This document shows positions 1 through 6,203 of a stretch of DNA of 7,909 bases, piece by piece. Positions within the stretch are counted from its first letter, which is position 1. Each line of letters starts with the position of its first letter. Source of the stretch: JAUVXJ01 sp034430275. Its GTDB lineage: Bacteria; Chloroflexota; Anaerolineae; UBA7937; B3-Chlor. Below the pieces are notes generated by a model. It was not told the origin of the DNA, made no database searches, and saw only the letters and a list, made by a program, of their open reading frames with translations. Location: NCBI GenBank assembly GCA_034430275.1, contig DAOUEW010000262.1:1-7909 (forward strand), given 5' to 3'. The position numbers and the translations under genes were made by a program.

Positions 1-725
1 GCACCGCTGGCAGCCATGGCCGCGCCGAGCATCTTGAGTTCGTCCAACCCCGGCCTCTGGTCTTCAGACATCCGGAAGTAGGGCACGGAGTCGCCGACTC
101 TCTGGCCTACCAGGTAGCCGAGGGCGCCATAGTCGGCCACAGACAGCACCGGGCACTTCACGTCCACGAGAAGCTGGGCCTTCCGCTTGTCATCGAGGTG
201 AAGTCCGTAGTTGGCGGTGCGGCCTGTGATGGCGGAGGCCAGGGCGCTAGGGCCGCCCTCGCGGTTGGTGCGTGCGCCCAGCACGGAGTTGGCGTAGCTG
301 ACCGCAGAGGACTCGCTCCAGGCGAGATGTTCCCCGAGCACAGGGCAGACGCCCATCAGGTACGGCGTGCAGGAACAACTGATGGCGATGCCCATAACTC
401 GGAAGGCCTCGATGAGCTCCAGTTGAGGCCGGGCGTACTCCTCGGGCACTCCCATCTCCCGCCAGGACTCCAGGTCCATGCCGGCGGGGTTGAGGGTGGT
501 GGGCACCACCACGCGTGCTCCTTCCTCCGCCCATTCGCGAATGAACTCCAGCCCCGCCTGCCCCACGTTGCCGTAGCTGACACCGGCCACCTGGACGCTG
601 GACACAGGGACCATGTTCTGCGCTCCGTAGACGGTCCCCAGGGCGATCAGGATCTCCATGGCCTTCTTGGCCGCCGGCCCCTGGTCTCCCGCCAGCATAG
701 CCTGTTCCTCTGCTGTGAGCTGCAT
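1..725 (-). CDS. Aconitase X (AcnX) catalytic subunit, partial (probable phosphomevalonate dehydratase large subunit)
   Basis: The reading frame opens at an ATG (723-725) and stays open to the left edge, giving the first 241 residues of a protein that is usually near 400 residues when split from its swivel subunit. AcnX hallmarks are visible: 'TTLNPAGMD' (76-84), the Cys-containing 'SCSCTPY' (116-122), and the signature stretch 137-175 with 'ESSAVSYANSVLGARTNREG' and 'GGPSALASAITGRTANYG'. The family uses an Fe-S cluster to dehydrate hydroxy acids. Known members are archaeal phosphomevalonate dehydratase (mevalonate 5-phosphate to trans-anhydromevalonate 5-phosphate) and bacterial cis-3-hydroxyproline dehydratase. 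The UbiD-family gene ends only 9 bases upstream, so the two are almost certainly co-transcribed; that partner favours the mevalonate role, which is an inference. The small swivel subunit would be expected beyond the left edge. Membership of AcnX is very likely; the exact substrate is not certain. Confidence 0.9.
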   Translation of the reverse strand, partial: MQLTAEEQAMLAGDQGPAAKKAMEILIALGTVYGAQNMVPVSSVQVAGVSYGNVGQAGLEFIREWAEEGARVVVPTTLNPAGMDLESWREMGVPEEYARPQLELIEAFRVMGIAISCSCTPYLMGVCPVLGEHLAWSESSAVSYANSVLGARTNREGGPSALASAITGRTANYGLHLDDKRKAQLLVDVKCPVLSVADYGALGYLVGQRVGDSVPYFRMSEDQRPGLDELKMLGAAMAASG

Positions 726-734
726 GACAAAGCC

Positions 735-2048
735 CTAGCTTCGGTAGCTGATCCTCTTGAAGGCCTCTCTCTCCTCCGGCGACCGTGGCTCTCCTGAAGG
801 CTTGTGCCACGGGATGGTGGCGTCGAGGCCCATCTTCGTGGTTCGCGTCTTCTCTCCGGGGACGTGGGTGGCCGACGGGTCGAGAGAGCTGCCCGGCTGG
901 TTCTCGAGGAGAACCAGGTCACGGTCGGCCTGGAACCTGGTGGCGATAGCCCATTCCACGTCGTGAGGGTCGTAGACGTCGATGTCGTCGTCCACGATCA
1001 CTACGTGCTTCAGTGAGGGATGGCCTCGGAAGGCGGCATCTATGGCCCGCTGACCGTCGTCGCTGCCTCTCTTTTCTATCTGGACCACGCCGTGCAGCCA
1101 GGTACCGCCCCCGGGAGTGAGGACGACGTTGGAGCAGCGACAGACCTTGCTCACCTCGGTGTAGATGGTAGGCTCGCGGGGCAGGCCCATGAGGAGCTTG
1201 TGCTCCCGGCCCCCTGGTAGCAGGGCCTGGTAGATGGCATCGCGGCGGTGAGTGACGCAGGTCACCTCGACGATGCGCCCTGGGCGTACGATGTCCATGG
1301 TTCCTGTCAGGTCCAGGAAGGGACCTTCCGGCGCCGTGTCTTGCGTAAAATGCCCTTCCAGAACGATCTCAGTGTCGGCTGGGACCTCCAGGTCGACGGT
1401 GAGACACTTGACCAGGGGGGTGGGCGACAGTGCGTTGGCGATGCTGAGCTCATCCGTGTCCGGCGGGGGAGAGGTGGCCGCAGCCACCAGCACCGGCAGC
1501 GAGTTGCCGATGCAGATGGCGACCTCGACGTCTGACTTGCTCTTTCTGACCAGCAGGTCGGTGCCGCGCCCCTCTACCAGGCGCGCCACCAGGCGTCTAC
1601 GGTCGAGCACGAGCAGGCGATGGAACGACATGTTGCGCCCGTGTTCGGGATCCCTGGTGACCACCACCCCCGCAGTGATGTACGGGCCGCCATCCTGGGG
1701 CAGGTGGCGGAGGATGGGCAAACGGCCCAGATGGACTTGCTCCTCGACTACCTCCTGGCACGGTCCGTTTGGCAGAACGTCGGGAACAACCGGATGGCCC
1801 ATGGCCTCGGCCAGGGTGAAGAGCAACGAGGCGGTGTCCACCCCCAAGTCGAGAGCCAGGTTCTCTCGCGCCCCGCAGACACTGGCCACGACCGGGTTGT
1901 CATAACCCTTCACGTTCTCGAAGAGCAGGGGCGGGCCTTCCAGCGTCTCGATGACTCCAGCCAGCTCCAGGTGGGGGTCGACCTGGTCGCTGATCACGGT
2001 GAGCTGGCCGTGTTCTCTGGCCTTGTCCAGGAAAAATCGCAGGCTCAT
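735..2048 (-). CDS. UbiD-family decarboxylase, probable trans-anhydromevalonate 5-phosphate decarboxylase
   Basis: A complete 437-residue UbiD-family protein, shorter than E. coli UbiD (about 497) and close to the archaeal subgroup. Family landmarks run in order: 'LLFENVKGY' (41-49), 'PCQEVVEE' (96-103), 'DGGPYITAGVVVTRDPE' (119-135), 'GRNMSFHR' (137-144), 'EIVLEG' (227-232), 'EGPFLDLTGT' (241-250), 'AIYQALLPGG' (271-280), 'DDDIDVYDP' (353-361), 'VEWAIATRFQAD' (364-375) and 'GSSLDPSA' (386-393). UbiD enzymes are cytoplasmic and use prenylated FMN, made by UbiX, which is not in this window. The subgroup that pairs with AcnX in archaea converts trans-anhydromevalonate 5-phosphate to isopentenyl phosphate; assigning that substrate here rests on similarity of the motifs and the adjacent AcnX gene. 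The usual acidic 'EGPFGE' motif reads 'EGPFLD', as I recall for the archaeal type. The ATG at 2048 follows a TATAAT box by 15 bases. Other substrates, such as aromatic acids, are possible but less likely. Confidence 0.9.
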   Translation of the reverse strand: MSLRFFLDKAREHGQLTVISDQVDPHLELAGVIETLEGPPLLFENVKGYDNPVVASVCGARENLALDLGVDTASLLFTLAEAMGHPVVPDVLPNGPCQEVVEEQVHLGRLPILRHLPQDGGPYITAGVVVTRDPEHGRNMSFHRLLVLDRRRLVARLVEGRGTDLLVRKSKSDVEVAICIGNSLPVLVAAATSPPPDTDELSIANALSPTPLVKCLTVDLEVPADTEIVLEGHFTQDTAPEGPFLDLTGTMDIVRPGRIVEVTCVTHRRDAIYQALLPGGREHKLLMGLPREPTIYTEVSKVCRCSNVVLTPGGGTWLHGVVQIEKRGSDDGQRAIDAAFRGHPSLKHVVIVDDDIDVYDPHDVEWAIATRFQADRDLVLLENQPGSSLDPSATHVPGEKTRTTKMGLDATIPWHKPSGEPRSPEEREAFKRISYRS

Positions 2049-2063
2049 ACGTCACCGCCGGCA

Positions 2064-2069
2064 ATTATA
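2064..2069 (-). promoter_or_regulatory. Candidate -10 box for the UbiD-AcnX operon
   Basis: A perfect TATAAT on the minus strand ends 15 bases before the UbiD ATG. No good -35 hexamer lies 16-18 bases upstream; the best is a TTTCTC/TTCTCC-like stretch. If used, transcription would start around 2057 and leave only about 9 untranslated bases, so the message would be nearly leaderless. The 122-base gap after the upstream transporter gene supports a separate promoter. Confidence 0.4.
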
Positions 2070-2170
2070 CACCGGTTGTCTGTGCAGGAGAAACGACACG
2101 TGTTGGACCATGGCGGCGAGTCCATGGGGATTGGCAACAAGCGCAGCGAACGCGGGTACAGCTTCGGGGG

Positions 2171-3496
2171 CTAGACGGCGGCCTCGTCCGTGGCAGAAGT
2201 GGTGATCGATCTCACGGTCTCTCTGCTTCTCCAGAATAGCCAGACCGCCTCCACCAGAGCGCCCGAGGTCATAGCCACCGCGCCCAGCATGGCGCCCTGC
2301 AAGCCACCGTGTCTTAAGCCCAGGAATAGAGCCAGGGCGACGACTCCCAGGTCCAGGATCTTGGCCGTGCGCACGGTGGAAGTGCGTGTCTTCTTGACCA
2401 GAAGGCCGGCGAAGAGGGCGTGGAGCGTGTAGGCGAGGGGCATCAGGACCATGACCCGGGTGGCAGGGGCGGCGACGGCCGCCACAGTATCCGAAAGCCC
2501 GAATAAGCCTGTGAGGGTCAAGTCCAGCAGCGGCGTGAAGCTGATGAAGCAGAGGAGCGCGGTCAATCCCAGGCCGGCGGCGAGCACGAAGCGGCTCACT
2601 CTGTGCCACGTTTCCCCGTCCGTCGTCAGGGCTACGGTCACCTGGCGGAGAGCCATGGTGGGGCCCCAGAAGAGGCTCGTCAGACTGAAGGCTACCGGAA
2701 AAGCCGCCAGAGAGAGTTCCGCTAGGGGGGCTCCGGCGATCCCTGCGGTGATCAACGGGCGAATCATCTGCCGAAGCACTGTGGTGATAGCCAGAGGCGG
2801 GTAGAACGACCAGAGGAAACGCGAGGTGAATAGTTCCGGGTCGGGAGTATCCTTCGATAGTCTCCTGCGCATGCTGGACTGGGCAGCCCAGTGTGTAAGG
2901 CCGGCCTCGACTGTGACCGCCAGCACCATACCCGCTGTGGCGAGGCTGGCGCCCGGGAGGAGATCGAGAGTCTGGCCGGCGACTATCGCCGCGAGAAGCA
3001 CCACAAGGCGTACGGCCGTCGCGACGCTGATGATTCGCGTGCGTCCGTCTGTGATGAGTATGCCCTGATAGATTCTTCGCCAGCCAATCGGAAGGGGCCA
3101 CCAGACCAGGACCCGGAGCGCGGGCACCGTCGCTTCTGCTATCTTAGGTGGAATCCTCATCAGTCCGCAGAGAAGAACTTGACACAATGGAGTGTAGAAG
3201 AGAGCCAGGCCAAGCGCCGTGATGCCGACGGCGACGATCAAGTAGAAGACGCGGATCTTCCGAAACGCGGCCATGCTCCTGGAGAGAGCGATGCTCAGCT
3301 CCAGCATCATGAGGATGGGGGCCTCGACGACCAGGATGATGCTGAGAGCAACGCCGAAGGCTGCCAGGGATACCTCGGGGTCTGGGCCTCGAGCCAGGAA
3401 GGCGTTGATCAGCGGTGCCTCCGCCAGCATCAACGCCCAGCTCGCGGCAAGCGGGAGATAGAGGAGGGCGATGGCTCTGTAGGTGAGTTTCTGCAA
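2171..3496 (-). CDS. MATE/MOP-superfamily transporter, progressive ankylosis (ANKH)-like
   Basis: A polytopic inner-membrane protein of about 441 residues with some twelve hydrophobic segments. It matches the MATE-like group that includes the vertebrate progressive ankylosis protein: a first helix 'LPLAASWALML', then 'ARGPDPEVSLAAFG' (35-48), 'VEAPILMML' (57-65) and 'WRRIYQGILITDGRTR' (139-154). The two halves repeat: 'PLINAFLARGPDPEVSLAAF' in the first corresponds to 'PLITAGIAGAPLAELSLAAF' in the second, as expected for a MOP-fold flippase or antiporter. ANKH is linked to export of ATP, citrate and pyrophosphate; the substrate of bacterial relatives is not known to me, and none is assigned. 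I chose the TTG at 3496: GAGAGG lies 7 bases upstream, homology begins right after it, and a candidate promoter at 3556-3584 would start transcription downstream of the only longer option, a GTG at 3625 (484 residues). Its neighbours give no clear functional link. Confidence 0.82.
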   Translation of the reverse strand: MQKLTYRAIALLYLPLAASWALMLAEAPLINAFLARGPDPEVSLAAFGVALSIILVVEAPILMMLELSIALSRSMAAFRKIRVFYLIVAVGITALGLALFYTPLCQVLLCGLMRIPPKIAEATVPALRVLVWWPLPIGWRRIYQGILITDGRTRIISVATAVRLVVLLAAIVAGQTLDLLPGASLATAGMVLAVTVEAGLTHWAAQSSMRRRLSKDTPDPELFTSRFLWSFYPPLAITTVLRQMIRPLITAGIAGAPLAELSLAAFPVAFSLTSLFWGPTMALRQVTVALTTDGETWHRVSRFVLAAGLGLTALLCFISFTPLLDLTLTGLFGLSDTVAAVAAPATRVMVLMPLAYTLHALFAGLLVKKTRTSTVRTAKILDLGVVALALFLGLRHGGLQGAMLGAVAMTSGALVEAVWLFWRSRETVRSITTSATDEAAV

Positions 3497-3503
3497 ACGT
3501 AGG

Positions 3504-3509
3504 CCTCTC
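3504..3509 (-). promoter_or_regulatory. Ribosome binding site deciding the TTG start of the transporter
   Basis: GAGAGG on the minus strand, 7 bases before TTG 3496. The alternative GTG at 3625 is preceded by AAAGGTGG at 3633-3640, so the longer start cannot be excluded on this ground alone. Confidence 0.45.
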
Positions 3510-3555
3510 GGTGGCAGACCGCGGTCGCCGTACCCGCTGTGGAGTGAACGCGCCC

Positions 3556-3584
3556 ATTGTATCACTGTCGCCGTTGGTTCACCA
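3556..3584 (-). promoter_or_regulatory. Candidate promoter of the ANKH-like transporter
   Basis: The minus strand carries TACAAT at 3556-3561. The best hexamer 17 bases upstream is TGGTGA (3579-3584), which matches TTGACA at only three positions. The -10 box and the six bases after it are identical to those of the divergent plus-strand promoter, which raises its credibility. The predicted start near 3549 leaves a leader of about 53 bases before the TTG codon. Confidence 0.4.
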
Positions 3585-3640
3585 CACTCTCTGTGATCCG
3601 AATGGAGGTTCTCTTGTCTGGGCACGGTTTCTGACCACCT

Positions 3641-3669
3641 TTGACTGTCCCCCAGCGCGGGCGTACAAT
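3641..3669 (+). promoter_or_regulatory. Sigma-70-type promoter of the acyl-CoA synthetase gene
   Basis: TTGACT (3641-3646), a 17-base spacer and TACAAT (3664-3669) form a near-consensus housekeeping promoter. The predicted start near 3676 gives a leader of about 53 bases before the ATG at 3729. The -35 hexamer and spacing are the same as in the tRNA promoter in this window. Confidence 0.7.
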
Positions 3670-3712
3670 GGGCGCCGGCAACACGTCATTGATGTCAGAC
3701 TCCCTGTTCATC

Positions 3713-3720
3713 GAGAAAGG
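3713..3720 (+). promoter_or_regulatory. Ribosome binding site of the acyl-CoA synthetase gene
   Basis: GAGAAAGG ends 8 bases before the ATG at 3729 and supports that start codon. Confidence 0.6.
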
Positions 3721-3728
3721 CCGAGCTG

Positions 3729-5132
3729 ATGCTGATCAGGAAAGGCAATCTAGGCGCGCTTCTTCATCCTCGAAGCGTCGCTGTCATCGGCGCTTCGAGG
3801 AACCCCGGCAAGCTGGGATACCACGTGATGAAGAGCTTGACCGAGGGCGGCTTTGGGGGTGGGGTGTTCCCTATCAACCCGAAGGAGACCGCAGTCTTCG
3901 GAGCCAAGGCCTACGCCTCTCTTCTGGACGTCCCCCACGACGTCGATCTGGCGGTGGTTGTTCTTCCTGCGCACGTGGTCCCAGAGATCATCCAACAATG
4001 CGCGGCCAAAGGCGTGCGGGGCATCGTGCTCATCACCGCTGGGTTCAAGGAGATCGAGGACGAACAGGGAGCGCAACTCCAGGAGGAGATAACCAGGCTG
4101 GCCAACGAGGCCGGCATTCCCATCATCGGACCCAACACCTTTGGTTTGGTGAACCTCCACCAGGATCTGAACGCTTCCTTCACTCCAGAGTTCTCCCAGG
4201 TGAAGAAGGGTGGGATCAGCGTCATCAGCCAGAGTGGGGGCATGGCCCACATGCTGGCCTTCCTGGCTTTGGAGCAGAACGTGGGCTTCAGCAAGGTCAT
4301 CGGCGTGGGCAACCGCTGCAACGTGGGCTTCGCTGAGTTGCTGGAGTACCTGGTGGAGGATGAGACCACCAGGGTCATCGCATTCTACATCGAGGGCGTC
4401 GACAACCCGCGCCTCCTGATGGCGATCGCCAAGCGAGTGAGAGGCAGGAAGCCCGTGGTGGTTTACAAGGTAGGTAGATCTGAGGTCAGCGACAAGGCCT
4501 CCACGTCCCACACCGGCTCCATGGCGGGATCCTACGAGATCTACCAGGGGGCGTTCAAGCAAGCAGGGATGCTGGCTGTACATAGTCTGGAGGAGCTCCT
4601 CGATACGGCCAAGGTCCTGAACGCCTGCCCTCTTCCAGAGGGCAACGGGGTCGCGGTGCTGTCGGGTCAAGCAGGGCCGGGCATGGCTGCCTGCGACGTA
4701 TGCGAGGAAAAGCGGCTGGTCTTGACCACCTTCTCCGCAGAGACGCAGAGGAGGATCGAGAAAGCGCTGCCTCCTCTGGCCTTGAGAAGCAACCCTGTGG
4801 ACATGGGACCGGCGTGGTACAGTCCGGAGGCGATCGCCGAGGTTGCCGACGCGGCACTGGGGGATGCGGGGGTGAACGGCGTGGTGCTGTGCATCGCCTA
4901 TGCCTCGGCCAACGTCGGTGCCGTGGAGAGCCTGTCAACGGTGCTCACGAACTGGGCGAGCAGGAAGCCCATCGTGTCCTGTCTGTCCGCCCCTGGCGAG
5001 ACCTGGCGTGAAGGGATCGGGATCCTGGAGGCGGCCGGTGTCCCCAACTACCCGACTCCGGAGAGGGCAGCAGCGGCGCTGGGGAACCTGTGGAGATACA
5101 GCAAACTCGCGGGGCGAACCTCTGACAGCTAA
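3729..5132 (+). CDS. ADP-forming acyl-CoA synthetase (acetate-CoA ligase type), alpha subunit
   Basis: A 467-residue protein with the layout of the alpha subunit of NDP-forming acyl-CoA synthetases. The N-terminal CoA-binding Rossmann domain has 'SVAVIGASRNPGKLG' (16-30) and 'VFPINPKE' (46-53). A succinyl-CoA-ligase-like domain follows with 'GPNTFGLVN' (134-142), 'ISQSGG' (166-171) and 'GNRCNVGFAELLEYL' (194-208). The phosphohistidine loop 'STSHTGSMAG' puts the catalytic His at 261, and 'SNPVDMGP' (354-361) lies in the last domain. The family interconverts acyl-CoA plus ADP and phosphate with acid plus ATP, passing phosphate through this His. The ATP-grasp beta domain is absent from the protein and from its neighbours, so the partner must be encoded elsewhere. 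The acyl substrate cannot be read from the sequence. ATG 3729 is supported by GAGAAAGG and a strong promoter; the gene ends in tandem stops (TAA TAA). It is monocistronic and converges on the anti-sigma gene. Confidence 0.88.
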   Translation: MLIRKGNLGALLHPRSVAVIGASRNPGKLGYHVMKSLTEGGFGGGVFPINPKETAVFGAKAYASLLDVPHDVDLAVVVLPAHVVPEIIQQCAAKGVRGIVLITAGFKEIEDEQGAQLQEEITRLANEAGIPIIGPNTFGLVNLHQDLNASFTPEFSQVKKGGISVISQSGGMAHMLAFLALEQNVGFSKVIGVGNRCNVGFAELLEYLVEDETTRVIAFYIEGVDNPRLLMAIAKRVRGRKPVVVYKVGRSEVSDKASTSHTGSMAGSYEIYQGAFKQAGMLAVHSLEELLDTAKVLNACPLPEGNGVAVLSGQAGPGMAACDVCEEKRLVLTTFSAETQRRIEKALPPLALRSNPVDMGPAWYSPEAIAEVADAALGDAGVNGVVLCIAYASANVGAVESLSTVLTNWASRKPIVSCLSAPGETWREGIGILEAAGVPNYPTPERAAAALGNLWRYSKLAGRTSDS

Positions 5133-5139
5133 TAAGGCG

Positions 5140-5169
5140 CTGGGGCCATTACTCTCGGGCTGTGGCCAG
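5140..5169. terminator. Imperfect hairpin between convergent genes
   Basis: CTGGGGCCA (5140-5148) can pair with TGGCCAG (5163-5169) with a two-base bulge. It fills most of the 50-base gap between the ends of the CoA synthetase and anti-sigma genes, where a two-way terminator would be expected. Neither side has a proper U-tract, so this is a weak call. Confidence 0.25.
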
Positions 5170-5182
5170 AGAAGGGGAGAAC

Positions 5183-6202
5183 TCAGCCGCTTCTTCGTCT
5201 GAGCCAGGCGGACACGAAGGTGCCCGTTGCGAGCAGAACCAGGACGCCCAGGGCAACCAGCTCGGCCAGTCGGAGTGCGGAGAAGGGCAATGCCTCTTCC
5301 TCTGGTTGTACGCCGCCAGCGTACTCAACCTCCCCTTCTCTTTGCGGGACCTCAGCCATGGCCAGTACCTGCGGCGTGGGTGTGGGTGAAGGAGCAGCTT
5401 CAGGCTCTTGCGTTGCTTCCGCCGGCACGGTCTCTGGTGCGGGCGGTGCCGTGGGCTCGCTGGTCTCGCCGACGGTTGGAGCCGCTGCCGGCGTGGCCAG
5501 GGCGGCAGTAGGCGTCTCGGCGGCACCCGCTCCCACGCCTTCCTCCTCCAGCAGCGGTTCCTCGCCGGATGGAACCGGGGCCACCGGTGTGCCTGCGGGC
5601 CCCGTCTCTTCGGCCCTGGCTTCGGCGGTAGGCATCTCCTCCGGGGTCTCGTATTCATCCGCAGCTTCCGCAGGCGCTGTCGCCTCCTCCTGGTTGGTGG
5701 GAGGCTCGGCCGCCGGCGCCTCGGTCTTGTCTTGACCCAGAATCGCTTGCTCTTCTTCCGGGGCAAGAGCCATGCTGGGCTCCATCGCGGGGGCCATCGC
5801 TACCTCTTCTGCGGGAGCCCCCGCTCCCCAGGAGGCCAGTGGGAAGCCCACGAAGTGTATGGCCAGGTCGCCGCCTACGAGCAGCACGAGAAGGAGTGCC
5901 GCCAGGGCGGTGGCTCCCTTGAGCAGGCCGTAGCCCCAGGCGGGTGGTGCCGCGGCACGCTTGGCCCTGATTGACACAGGTCTGATGGTAAAGGAGCGCG
6001 GCGCTCGTTTCGCGGGCAGCTCCCTCAAGAGCGACACGGTCTGCCGCAGTGTGGCCAGGTTCTGGGCGCAGGCCTCACACTCGTGGAGATGCTGCTCCAC
6101 CCGGCTCTTCTCCGCGGGTGACAGCTCGCCGTCCAGGTAGGCGGACAACGACTCGTCGACCCACTGGTGTTCGGGTTTCCTCCACTTGTCCAACAAAGAC
6201 AT
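5183..6202 (-). CDS. Membrane anti-sigma factor with zinc-finger (zf-HC2) domain
   Basis: A 339-residue protein directly after an ECF sigma-factor gene. The N-terminal cytoplasmic domain carries the anti-sigma motif 'HLHECEAC', with the HxxxCxxC ligands H38, C42 and C45 expected to bind zinc and hold the sigma factor inactive. A first membrane helix spans about 92-118. Residues 127-305 are Ala/Glu/Pro/Thr-rich, low in complexity and probably extracytoplasmic. A second hydrophobic segment (about 308-332) is followed by 'RRRSG'. Release of the sigma factor would come from a signal sensed at the membrane or outside; which signal is not visible. I chose ATG 6202, one base after the sigma stop, with GAGGG 5 bases upstream; the GTG at 6214 (343 residues) abuts its only Shine-Dalgarno-like sequence. 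The anti-sigma role is confident from the motif and position; the outer region resembles nothing I can name. Confidence 0.88.
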   Translation of the reverse strand: MSLLDKWRKPEHQWVDESLSAYLDGELSPAEKSRVEQHLHECEACAQNLATLRQTVSLLRELPAKRAPRSFTIRPVSIRAKRAAAPPAWGYGLLKGATALAALLLVLLVGGDLAIHFVGFPLASWGAGAPAEEVAMAPAMEPSMALAPEEEQAILGQDKTEAPAAEPPTNQEEATAPAEAADEYETPEEMPTAEARAEETGPAGTPVAPVPSGEEPLLEEEGVGAGAAETPTAALATPAAAPTVGETSEPTAPPAPETVPAEATQEPEAAPSPTPTPQVLAMAEVPQREGEVEYAGGVQPEEEALPFSALRLAELVALGVLVLLATGTFVSAWLRRRSG

Positions 6203-6203
6203 C

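Larger units (their letters stand above)
3550..3675. repeat. 12-base inverted repeat shared by the divergent promoters
   Basis: TACAATGGGCGC reads on the plus strand at 3664-3675, and the same 12 bases read on the minus strand at 3550-3561. Each copy covers a candidate -10 box and the bases leading to the predicted transcription start. The copies lie 102 bases apart and face away from each other, one toward the transporter and one toward the CoA ligase gene. Confidence 0.6.

Noticed and set aside
247..810. Open frame of 187 residues on the minus strand over the AcnX start
   Set aside because: It is a shifted frame; the correct frame from ATG 725 carries clear AcnX motifs, while this one is Arg/Gly-rich with none.
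2078..2130. Repeated CCATGG sites as a terminator hairpin for the transporter gene
   Set aside because: The two copies can pair, but there is no U-tract and each hexamer is self-complementary, so the pairing is not informative.
2052..3101. Open frame of 349 residues on the minus strand overlapping the transporter
   Set aside because: It is a shifted frame within the transporter gene; its His/Arg/Pro/Gly-rich composition and lack of hydrophobic segments or motifs mark it as a shadow.
3750..4670. Antisense open frame of 306 residues opposite the acyl-CoA synthetase
   Set aside because: It lies entirely opposite a gene with strong family motifs, promoter and ribosome binding site; long antisense frames are common in GC-rich DNA.
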